NCBI GenBank assembly: GCA_003519485.1
Contig: DOWQ01000629.1
Coordinates: 1-11,421 of the forward strand
Length of the DNA stretch: 11,421 nt
Direction of reading: 5' to 3'
DNA from: Streptomyces sp.
Lineage (GTDB): Bacteria; Actinomycetota; Actinomycetes; Streptomycetales; Streptomycetaceae
Both the position numbers and the translations under genes were made by a program. The notes beneath the pieces are model-generated. The model saw only the letters and a list, made by a program, of their open reading frames with translations, was not told the DNA's origin and did no database searches. Of this stretch, positions 5,896 through 11,421 are shown one piece after another (position 1 is the first letter of the stretch; each line of letters opens with the position of its first letter).

Positions 5896-7398
5896 CTACC
5901 TGCCCGGGTCCTGGCACGGATGTGTTCCGCCGGGGTTGCCGTCGGGGTGCTGGTTGATCCAGCCCAGGCCGCCGATGTCGAGTCGGTGGCGGGCGCGGGT
6001 GACGGCGACGTAGGCGAGCCGGGCTTCGGCGTCGTCGATGTCTCCGGGCAAGGGGTCACCGTTCTTGTCCGTCTCTTCTCGGTTCATCGGTTCGGTGAAG
6101 TCCTCGCCGATGCGGACGGAGGCCCATTCTCGGCCCTTGGCCTTGTGGGCGGTGGAGACCACGATCTCAGCGCCCTGTTCGACGGAGAGTCTGTCCACCG
6201 CGTCGAGGATGACGTCGACGCCGTGTTCGTCGACAAGATCAACCAGGGGCAGCAGGTCACGGCCCGACGGGTCGTATTCGGCGTATTCCTGGAGCTCGCC
6301 CCAGGAGTCGAAGAGGATCAGCTCGGGGTGAGTGCTGCGCTTGCCGGCTTTGAGGTCGCGGGCGGCTCGGGCGAGGGCCCGCAGGGCCTCGCCCCCGCCG
6401 ACGAGGGCGACGCGGCGGCCCTCCTCCAGCAGGTGCATGACTTCGAGCATCGCGCCGACGTTGGACCGGCACAGGATCGCGTCCGGTTCCTGGACGCGAT
6501 CGAGGCGGGTGTTGATAGCCGGGGTGCCGGTCAGCCGGATCGGGGAGTCGACGATATGCAGCCACCGGTTGGCCTCCTCGGCGAGCGCGGAGCCGAAGCG
6601 GAAGGACTGGGACAGGGCCAGCTGGGTGCCGTCGAAGCCGCTCATCACGTCCCGGGCTCCGCGCCAGCCATAGATCGCCTGCGCCGAGTCGCCGACCATC
6701 ACCAGCTGGGTGTGATTGCGCTGGGAGTTGAAGATCTTCTCGACGACAGGATTGGTGTCCTGGGCCTCGTCGAGGAGCAGGAAGTCCGCTTCGATCCTGG
6801 GCTCGGTCAGGGCCCAGATCTTCAGGTAGTGGTCGTGGTCGAAGCGAACGACGCCTTCCTGGGGGTTTTGGAGGTCTTCCCAAGCCCGGTTGGCGTACGG
6901 CAGCACGACGTCGACGAGCTGGGCGTGCAGGTGTTCGGCTTCGATGCCGCGCAGGCGCGGGACGTGGTGGCGCTGGATAATGCGGTCCGCAGACTGGCAG
7001 AAGCGGGTGACGGTCCGCAGCACGGTATAGGAGAGCGCCTTGTTGGTGACGTTCCGCTCGCCGATGCGGATGCGCATGTTGATGGCAATGCCGAGGGATG
7101 CACCGGTCTTCCAGCCAGGCACCCGGGGCGCGTTCATCCGGGACCCGTACCTGTGACCCACGGCGCCGAAGGCAAGCGAGTGCGCGGTCTTGCACCGCAC
7201 GTTGCTGGGGAACTCGTGGGCCGCGTCGTTCGCGATCGACTTGTTGAACGCGATGTACCGGCCGGATCTGGTCGTGCTGGCCGCGAGCATCGCCAGCGTC
7301 GTCGTCTTCCCGGTTCCGGCACCGGCCTGCAGGACCAGGTTGTCCCCGCGCCGGAAGGTGTCGACGGCCGCGCTCTGCTCAGGGGTGGGTGCGGGCAT
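5896..7398 (-). CDS. SF1A DNA helicase, compact UvrD/FBH1-like
   Basis: A 500-residue protein with all core superfamily 1A helicase motifs: Q-motif region TPEQSAAV (5-12), Walker A AGAGTGKT (25-32), FNKSIANDAA and CKTAHSLAFG (69-78) as motif Ia/Ib, Walker B LLLDEAQD (207-214), motif III GDSAQAIYGWRG (236-247), motif IV QSFR (264-267), motif V VSTAHKAKG (414-422) and motif VI YVAVTRAR (463-470). It should be an ATP-driven 3'-5' DNA translocase. It is shorter than housekeeping UvrD/PcrA (700+ residues), lacking their large 1B/2B inserts; the FNK..A and TAHSLAF segments resemble the FBH1 branch, which in eukaryotes displaces recombinase filaments. ATG at 7398 is preferred because GAGGAG (7408-7403) precedes it by 4 bases; a TTG at 7410 would add four residues. 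It is monocistronic, beside the tRNA scar, so probably cargo involved in repair, replication or defence; the role is inference. Confidence 0.9.
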   Translation of the reverse strand: MPAPTPEQSAAVDTFRRGDNLVLQAGAGTGKTTTLAMLAASTTRSGRYIAFNKSIANDAAHEFPSNVRCKTAHSLAFGAVGHRYGSRMNAPRVPGWKTGASLGIAINMRIRIGERNVTNKALSYTVLRTVTRFCQSADRIIQRHHVPRLRGIEAEHLHAQLVDVVLPYANRAWEDLQNPQEGVVRFDHDHYLKIWALTEPRIEADFLLLDEAQDTNPVVEKIFNSQRNHTQLVMVGDSAQAIYGWRGARDVMSGFDGTQLALSQSFRFGSALAEEANRWLHIVDSPIRLTGTPAINTRLDRVQEPDAILCRSNVGAMLEVMHLLEEGRRVALVGGGEALRALARAARDLKAGKRSTHPELILFDSWGELQEYAEYDPSGRDLLPLVDLVDEHGVDVILDAVDRLSVEQGAEIVVSTAHKAKGREWASVRIGEDFTEPMNREETDKNGDPLPGDIDDAEARLAYVAVTRARHRLDIGGLGWINQHPDGNPGGTHPCQDPGR

Positions 7399-7636
7399 CG
7401 AGCTCCTCAAAGGGCGGGTGCGGCTTCATAGCGCAATCGCACGGTGACACATGGAGACGATCTGCGTCCGGCGATCACAGGAAAGCCGCTGATTCCTCCG
7501 CGCTGCCAGCCGGATGACGACCCGCACTCGGCAGGGCCGCCTGTGTACGGCCTGCGCTCTCCGGCCGTGTCGCACGCTGCACGGTTGGGTCAGCATCGGC
7601 GTGCAGTACGACCGGTTCCCTGACGGCTGCATATCG
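7399..7636. other. Intergenic stretch between divergent helicase and vapBC genes
   Basis: It should carry the helicase promoter (minus strand); I see its ribosome binding site GAGGAG at 7408-7403 but no clear -10/-35 pair. Short open frames cover it on both strands without domain signs or codon bias, and I do not call them. Confidence 0.45.
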
Positions 7637-7661
7637 CCTGCATTACTGCTAAAGTGCAGGC
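7637..7661 (+). promoter_or_regulatory. vapBC leaderless promoter with palindromic operator
   Basis: CCTGCA (7637-7642) and TGCAGG (7655-7660) form a perfect 6-bp inverted repeat with a 12-base spacer. Inside it, TAAAGT (7650-7655) matches the TANNNT -10 pattern and ends 6 bases before the vapB ATG, with no Shine-Dalgarno sequence, so the transcript probably starts at or next to the ATG. An inverted repeat over the promoter is where VapB or VapBC complexes autorepress; binding is inferred. Confidence 0.6.
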
Positions 7662-7892
7662 ATGACCGCGATCACGATCCGGGATGTCCCGGACGACACA
7701 GTCAACGTCCTGAAGGCCCGCGCCGCACAGGCGGGCAAGTCGCTCCAGGCGTACGCCCTGGACCTTCTCGCCCGGGAAGCCGTTAAGCCCACCCTCGCGG
7801 AGATGGCCACACGCCTGGAGCGTGAAACCCGCACCGAGCTCAGTACGACCGACATCCTCGACGCCATCGAGGACGGGCGGGACCGACGTTGA
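7662..7892 (+). CDS. vapB: VapB-type antitoxin (ribbon-helix-helix)
   Basis: A 76-residue protein. Residues 1-43 fit the FitA/VapB ribbon-helix-helix pattern: a strand TAITIRDVPDD, a helix VLKARAAQAGKS, and a second helix LQAYALDLLAREA. The C-terminal 33 residues are charged and acidic-rich at the end (TTDILDAIEDGRD), the usual toxin-wrapping tail. It would dimerise, bind the palindrome just upstream and neutralise the PIN-domain toxin encoded next. The stop overlaps the toxin start by four bases (TTGA), typical of toxin-antitoxin operons. ATG at 7662 is set by the promoter spacing. Confidence 0.85.
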   Translation: MTAITIRDVPDDTVNVLKARAAQAGKSLQAYALDLLAREAVKPTLAEMATRLERETRTELSTTDILDAIEDGRDRR

Positions 7893-8311
7893 TCGTCATT
7901 GACTGCTCCAGCCTTGTGCACTTCCTCCTCGACCACGGCAAGACGGGAACCGCGATCCGTGAGCGGGTGGGCCGCGCCGATACTCTCGCAGCGCCGGGCC
8001 TGCTGGACTACGAGATCACCTCGGCCGCCTTCGGGTTGGCCCGCGGCCGGCGAGGGGGCAAGCCGAAGATCACGGAAAAGGAGGCATTGAAGGCGATCAC
8101 CGACTACCAGGCCCTCGCTCTCGACCTGCACCCAACGCTGGTCCTGTGGCAGCGCGTACGCGAGCTGTCGAACAACCTCTCCGTCTACGACGCGCATTAC
8201 GTGGCCCTCGCCGAGAGCTTCGGTGTTCCGCTGATCACCAGCGACGCCAGGATCGAGCGCAGCGGGGCAGCACGCTGCACGATCGAGACCTTCGAGGCAT
8301 CCAGCACCTGA
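7889..8311 (+). CDS. vapC: VapC-type PIN-domain ribonuclease toxin
   Basis: A 140-residue PIN-domain protein, normal for VapC, expected to cleave RNA (in known members often tRNA or rRNA) with divalent metal. The acidic active-site residues are in place: D5 in VIDCSSLV, E42 in DYEITS, D101 in SVYDAHYVALA and D119 in LITSDARI. The start is TTG at 7889, overlapping the antitoxin stop; the reading MIVID begins exactly where PIN domains do, so no later start is likely. A slightly long basic loop GRRGGKPK (53-60) between the second and third acidic residues is unusual but not disruptive. The pair is likely carried as an addiction or abortive-infection module of the accessory region. Confidence 0.88.
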   Translation: MIVIDCSSLVHFLLDHGKTGTAIRERVGRADTLAAPGLLDYEITSAAFGLARGRRGGKPKITEKEALKAITDYQALALDLHPTLVLWQRVRELSNNLSVYDAHYVALAESFGVPLITSDARIERSGAARCTIETFEASST

Positions 8312-8463
8312 CCCCAGCAGCACCAACGCGCAGGATTCCACAACCCATGAACGGTCTGTGGGGTTCCATAGCTGTCGCACTGGGTCTGGCCCTGGCGTCC
8401 GCCGCGCCCCGATCAGGTTCTGGCGCTCCCCCCTTGCCCTGAGCCGCAGCGGATCCGTCCGGG
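8312..8463. other. Intergenic stretch after vapC, nothing recognised
   Basis: No gene is visible. A weak pairing AACCC (8342-8346) with GGGTT (8361-8365) could belong to a vapBC terminator, but the stem is too short to call. Confidence 0.4.
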
Positions 8464-8550
8464 TCAGGCCAGTGGATAGCCCTGGGCGAGCAGGGCTTTG
8501 CGGAACGCGGAGAGCTTCTCGGCGGGGACGGCCAGCTGCCGCTCACCGCA
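8464..8550 (-). pseudogene. C-terminal fragment of an unidentified minus-strand gene
   Basis: Read on the minus strand toward a TGA at 8466-8464, the sequence ends plausibly as a protein C-terminus: GERQLAVPAEKLSAFRKAL followed by LAQGYPLA. The frame is open only back to a stop at 8607-8605, and from about 8550 upward the plus strand encodes a WD40 repeat, so the body of the gene is missing. I do not recognise the family. The breakpoint coordinate is approximate. Confidence 0.4.
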
Positions 8551-8551
8551 G

Positions 8552-8782
8552 ATCGGCCATGTCGTGTTCAGTCCCGATGGCAGGACGCTCGCCAGCGCCA
8601 CCGGTTACTGGGGTGGCATGGAAGGCCAGGGGAAGGTCCGCTTGTGGGACCCTGCCACCGGCCAGATCACCGCCACCCTCGTCACACGCGGCCCGGTGAC
8701 CTTGTCGCTGGCGTTCAGCCCGGACGGCAAGGCCCTCGCCAGTAGTGCCATCGACGGCACGATCCGCCTGTGGGGCGCGTGA
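8552..8782 (+). pseudogene. C-terminal fragment of a WD40-repeat protein
   Basis: Two clear WD40 blades are encoded: HVVFSPDGRTLASATG ... GKVRLWDPATG and VTLSLAFSPDGKALASSA ... GTIRLWGA, ending in a stop at 8780-8782. A seven-bladed propeller needs about 300 residues; only about 76 remain. An ATG at 8498 is in frame, but the residues before the first blade do not look like a WD40 repeat and overlap a minus-strand gene end, so this is a truncated 3' remnant. Large actinomycete WD40 proteins are often fused to kinases or NTPases; the missing part cannot be identified. Confidence 0.75.
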
Positions 8783-8803
8783 CGACGGCCGGTTGCCGGT
8801 CAC
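8779..8803. terminator. Hairpin between the convergent WD40 remnant and jetD
   Basis: GTGAC (8779-8783) pairs with GTCAC (8799-8803), and after a 2-base bulge CGGC (8786-8789) pairs with GCCG (8795-8798) around a 5-base loop. Lying between convergent stops (8782 and 8840) it may end transcription from both sides. No T-tract. Confidence 0.35.
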
Positions 8804-8839
8804 CACGCAGACGCAACGAGTGTGTGGCACGCCGCCGGG

Positions 8840-10132
8840 TCAGGTGCGGGTGAGGTCGGACAGGAGCGCGGACAGGAGGCGTTCCTCCATGACCGTGCTG
8901 CCCGACTCCTCCATGGCGCGGGCCAGTTCGGGGTCCCAGGGACTGGCCGCGGGCGGTCCCGCGAGCGGTGTGGACTCGCCCCTGCCGAGAGCCGCCGTGT
9001 AGTCGGCGGCGGTCATCCGCCACGGGCGGGCGCCGTGGCGGGCCACGGCGCCCGCGGTGATGCGCAGGCCGGCCCAGTCGAAGTCGGCGCGCCAGTGCAG
9101 CCGGGCCCCCGCGCGTACGGCGTCGCCGAGCAGTTTGTGGCAGGCGGCGGACGGGACGCCCTCGGTGCAGACCAGGGCCGCGCTGGTGTCCTGGAGTTCG
9201 CCGGCCGCCGCACGCAGGACGGCCGGGTTCTCGCAGATAAAGATGGAGCGGGCGGCAGGGACGACGGGGTCCGTGGCGAGCTGGTGGAGGGTGAGCCGGA
9301 AGGGGATGCCGAAGTCGACGGCGTCGCGCAGCCAGTCACAGACCACGGTGTCGCCCTCGGCTGAGATGTTGAGGACGAGTACCTGGCTGGCGAGGTCGTC
9401 GGCGATGGCTCCGGCGCTCTCCCACAGGGCGCGCCGCCCGGCCCTCTCGCGCGGGACGTCCCCGCCGCTGCGCTGGGCGAGGGCACGCAGGACGAGCTGT
9501 TCGAGCGGGGCGCCGGGGACGAGGGCCTTGGTGTCGCCGGTCGCCCGCTCGGCGAGGACCGGAAGCGGCACGACGCCCGCCGGGTGCCCGGGGATCCGGC
9601 TCGGGTCACCGGGGAGACTTTCCAGGACGCGCACCGCCGCGTCGAGGAGGGGTGCGTCCCCGCGGCGTACGAGACGCGTGAGGGTGCCGTCGGCGGCGAT
9701 CCGCTCCAGCCAGGCGGCGAACCATCCTTGCTCGGCGAGTCGGCTGGAGTGGGCGGAAATCAGGGACTGTTCGCGGCGCGCGTCTTCGCCGGCCCGTTCG
9801 GCCGGCCGGTCGCGCAGCGGGCCGTGGAGTCGGCCGAGGGTCTGCAGGAGACCGGTGCCGTAGCGGTCGTGCAGATACCCGTCCAGGTCGCGCAGGGGTA
9901 CGGCGAGGCGCTTGGCGGTCTCGGGCCGGTAGCGGCCGGTGACGCCGATGACGGTACGGCGTTCGGCCTCGCTGGGCCGCGCGAGCCCAATGTCGCCGTC
10001 GAGCACGCCGCCGGTGCGCTCCAGCCTGCGGCGGGCGGCGGCGAGCAGCCGGGTCCATTCCTCGCCCCGCAACTCGTCGTACCCGTCCCGCCATTCGCCG
10101 TTCTCACCGGGCTCACGCCGCTCAGTCGACAA
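8840..10132 (-). CDS. jetD: Wadjet JetD, TIGR02679 family (Toprim-like DUF2399)
   Basis: A 430-residue protein matching my memory of TIGR02679: an N-terminal region with GVTGRYRP and LAVPLRDLDGYLHDRYG (about 63-92), middle segments LPVLAERATGDTKAL and LRALAQR, and a C-terminal DUF2399 Toprim-like fold. Candidate Toprim acidic residues are E301 in FICENPAVL, E324 in VCTEGVPS, and D350/D352 in RADFDWAGLRI. In Wadjet, JetD is the nuclease subunit that cuts small circular DNA extruded by the JetABC SMC-like complex. TTG at 10132 is supported by GAGGAGG (10145-10139) six bases upstream and overlaps the jetC stop by 11 bases, so the two are co-translated. It is the last gene of its operon; a convergent remnant follows. 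Confidence 0.82.
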   Translation of the reverse strand: MSTERREPGENGEWRDGYDELRGEEWTRLLAAARRRLERTGGVLDGDIGLARPSEAERRTVIGVTGRYRPETAKRLAVPLRDLDGYLHDRYGTGLLQTLGRLHGPLRDRPAERAGEDARREQSLISAHSSRLAEQGWFAAWLERIAADGTLTRLVRRGDAPLLDAAVRVLESLPGDPSRIPGHPAGVVPLPVLAERATGDTKALVPGAPLEQLVLRALAQRSGGDVPRERAGRRALWESAGAIADDLASQVLVLNISAEGDTVVCDWLRDAVDFGIPFRLTLHQLATDPVVPAARSIFICENPAVLRAAAGELQDTSAALVCTEGVPSAACHKLLGDAVRAGARLHWRADFDWAGLRITAGAVARHGARPWRMTAADYTAALGRGESTPLAGPPAASPWDPELARAMEESGSTVMEERLLSALLSDLTRT

Positions 10133-11421
10133 CTGCGGCCTCCTCGGGCGTCGTAACGCGCCGGGTGTCGGGCGAGCCGAGGGCGGCGGTGAGATCGCCG
10201 GTGTCGTCGGCGAGGAGCCGGGCGCCGTCCCAGACGAGCAGCAGCGCGGAGACGGTGTGGTCGACGGCGGTGTGCGCGAGGTCGTAGTGGGCGGCGGCGG
10301 GGACGGAGGCGTGGGCGGCCCACAGGTCGTATCCGGTCATAAACAGGTCGAGGTCGAACTGGGCTGCCAACGACATGAGTTCGCCACGCCCGGTGTCGTC
10401 CACTCCCGCGAAGGCCTCGTCGAGCGCGAGCAGGCGCGGGGCGTGCGGGTCGGCGGAGTTGAGCATGGCGTGGGCGGCGGCGAACAGCGGCAGGTGCAGG
10501 GACACTGACTGCTCACCGCCCGACAGGCGGCTGTGCCGGGCGCGGGTGAGCTTCTCTTCCGTCTTGCCGGACTCACCGGGCCGTACCAGCTGGAACGCGA
10601 ACTGCCGCCAGCGCCGGTAGTCCAGGACCTCCGCGAGGAGTTCGCGGTAGGGCTGGTCGCGGTGACGGGCGCGGGCGGTCTTGATCTGCGCGGCAAAGTG
10701 GGTACGCACCCGGGCGAGGCCGTCGGGGCCGAGGCGGGCGGCTTCGGCGTCGAGAAGGGCGCAGACGGCGCGCTGCTCGTCGTCGAGGTGGTCGGCGAGC
10801 AGCCAGCTCACACCGACTGTCGTCCCCGATGACATCTTCCGCTTGCGCATGTCGGTGTTCATCCGCCTGATCAGGTCGCGGGCGTCGACGGTGCGGTCGT
10901 GGATCTGCTGGGCGAGCCGGGCGAGCAGGGCGTCCTCCAGGATGCGCTGCTCGGAGTCGGAGAGCAGTTCGGCCTGGTCGCGGCGGTGTGCCGCGATCTT
11001 CTGGGCGAAGGCGGCGACGGGCAGCGGGCCTTCCTCCTCGGCGACGCGTACGAGGATGACCCCGTCGGAGCCGTCCCATTCGGGCCGGTAGTCCTGTCCG
11101 GCGGCGGCGAGTTGCGCCTGCAGGTCGTCCAGGGCCTTGGTGAGACGGGTGACGGACTGCTTGAGGCTGCTCTCGGTGGGGGTCAGGTCGCGGGTGGCGG
11201 CGAGGATCGCCTCGTGCACGGCGACCGCGGCGGGCGGCAGTTCGCCGCCGGCCCAGTCGGCCTCCTGGGCGGGCCAGGCGAAGCCGGGCGGACAGCGCAG
11301 GATGTCGAGGAGTTCACGGGCGGCGTACGGGCGCAGGCCGCGGGCGGTGTCCTTCTCCTCCGTGGCGGCCACCGACCGGGCCTCGGCGGCGGCCGTGCGG
11401 CGGGCCTCGGCGGCGGCGGTC
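10122..11421 (-). CDS. jetC: Wadjet JetC, SMC/SbcC-like ATPase, TIGR02680 family (partial, C-terminal part)
   Basis: About 432 residues are visible; the frame stays open through the right edge, so the 5' part is outside (the family is usually over 1,300 residues). The edge portion is Ala/Glu/Arg-rich coiled coil; the second half is the C-terminal ATPase head with signature LSGGEQ (10526-10509), Walker B LLALDEAF (10433-10410) and the segment DLFMTGYDLW after it. RKMSSGTTVGVSWLL upstream of the head is a typical TIGR02680 element. With the N-terminal head it forms the MukB-like motor that extrudes plasmid DNA loops. The stop at 10122 lies inside the jetD start, so jetC precedes jetD in one operon, and the jetA/jetB genes (DUF2397, DUF2398) are expected upstream, beyond the window. 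A GTG at 11372 is not a real start: similarity-like coiled coil continues before it. Confidence 0.85.
   Translation of the reverse strand, partial: TAAAEARRTAAAEARSVAATEEKDTARGLRPYAARELLDILRCPPGFAWPAQEADWAGGELPPAAVAVHEAILAATRDLTPTESSLKQSVTRLTKALDDLQAQLAAAGQDYRPEWDGSDGVILVRVAEEEGPLPVAAFAQKIAAHRRDQAELLSDSEQRILEDALLARLAQQIHDRTVDARDLIRRMNTDMRKRKMSSGTTVGVSWLLADHLDDEQRAVCALLDAEAARLGPDGLARVRTHFAAQIKTARARHRDQPYRELLAEVLDYRRWRQFAFQLVRPGESGKTEEKLTRARHSRLSGGEQSVSLHLPLFAAAHAMLNSADPHAPRLLALDEAFAGVDDTGRGELMSLAAQFDLDLFMTGYDLWAAHASVPAAAHYDLAHTAVDHTVSALLLVWDGARLLADDTGDLTAALGSPDTRRVTTPEEAAVVD
10139..10145 (-). promoter_or_regulatory. Ribosome binding site of jetD
   Basis: GAGGAGG on the minus strand, inside the end of jetC and 6 bases before the TTG at 10132. 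It decides the start of jetD, since the unusual start codon would otherwise be doubtful. Confidence 0.7.
11377..11417 (-). repeat. Short in-frame repeat inside jetC coiled coil
   Basis: A 17-bp segment CGGGCCTCGGCGGCGGC occurs at 11377-11393 and 11401-11417, a 24-bp period that encodes TAAAEARR then TAAAEARS. It extends the coiled coil by one 8-residue unit and may reflect slippage. Confidence 0.6.

Noticed and set aside
5684..6013. A 109-residue plus-strand open frame to the right of the tRNA fragment
   Set aside because: It crosses the 11-bp tandem repeat and runs into the helicase gene on the other strand; composition is Pro/Arg/Cys-rich without any motif.
5896..7398. Gabija GajB or another two-gene helicase defence system
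   Set aside because: There is no OLD-family nuclease (GajA) or other partner gene next to the helicase, so it was left as a solitary helicase.
5920..7431. A 503-codon open frame on the plus strand over the helicase
   Set aside because: It mirrors the helicase gene; none of its residues form motifs, while the minus strand has every SF1A motif.
7426..7632. A 68-residue minus-strand open frame upstream of the helicase
   Set aside because: No ribosome binding site, no domain, irregular composition; it probably only covers the intergenic promoter region.
8498..8782. A small functional WD40 protein starting at 8498
   Set aside because: Only two blades are present, and the first residues are not WD40-like and overlap a minus-strand gene end, so a truncated remnant is more likely.

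Overview
The window is very GC-rich. Gene families, GC-rich third codon positions, TTG starts and probable leaderless promoters all point to a high-GC actinomycete. The left part resembles Mycobacteriales gene order and the right part looks like Streptomyces-type accessory DNA; the species cannot be fixed from sequence alone.

Left part (1-5246), ordinary metabolism. After a decayed, frameshifted remnant that resembles the C-terminus of a MocR/GntR-type regulator (about 98-390) come two divergent, translationally coupled gene pairs sharing a 17-bp intergenic gap. The leftward pair is an FAD-linked oxidase of the alkyl-DHAP synthase (AGPS) family followed by a diacylglycerol-kinase-family lipid kinase. 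The rightward pair is a TetR regulator followed by glycerol-3-phosphate dehydrogenase GlpD. From memory this matches Mycobacterium tuberculosis Rv2249c-Rv2252 (glpD1, tetR, flavoprotein, lipid kinase). The set suggests phospholipid or ether-lipid precursor metabolism around G3P, DHAP and phosphatidate, controlled by the TetR protein.

Junction (5247-5895), no gene. Several hairpins and short repeats follow glpD. Then, on the minus strand, come the 3' half of a tRNA gene (T-arm, 3' anticodon stem and 3' acceptor strand; probably tRNA-Thr) and its own terminator. The 5' half of the tRNA is missing. This is what an integrative element leaves at its far end after inserting into a tRNA 3' end, so DNA to the right is best read as the inserted element and DNA to the left as host chromosome.

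Right part (5896-11421), accessory and defence genes. It holds a compact SF1A UvrD/FBH1-like helicase, a VapBC-type toxin-antitoxin pair with an operator-like palindrome and probable leaderless promoter, a scar where two truncated genes (an unidentified minus-strand C-terminus and a plus-strand WD40 C-terminus) are joined, and then two overlapping genes of a Wadjet anti-plasmid system of the TIGR02677-02680 / DUF2397-2399 kind: jetD (TIGR02679, Toprim-like DUF2399 domain) and the 3' part of jetC (TIGR02680, SMC-like ATPase). JetA and JetB should lie just beyond the right edge. No integrase, CRISPR array or insertion sequence is visible in the window.
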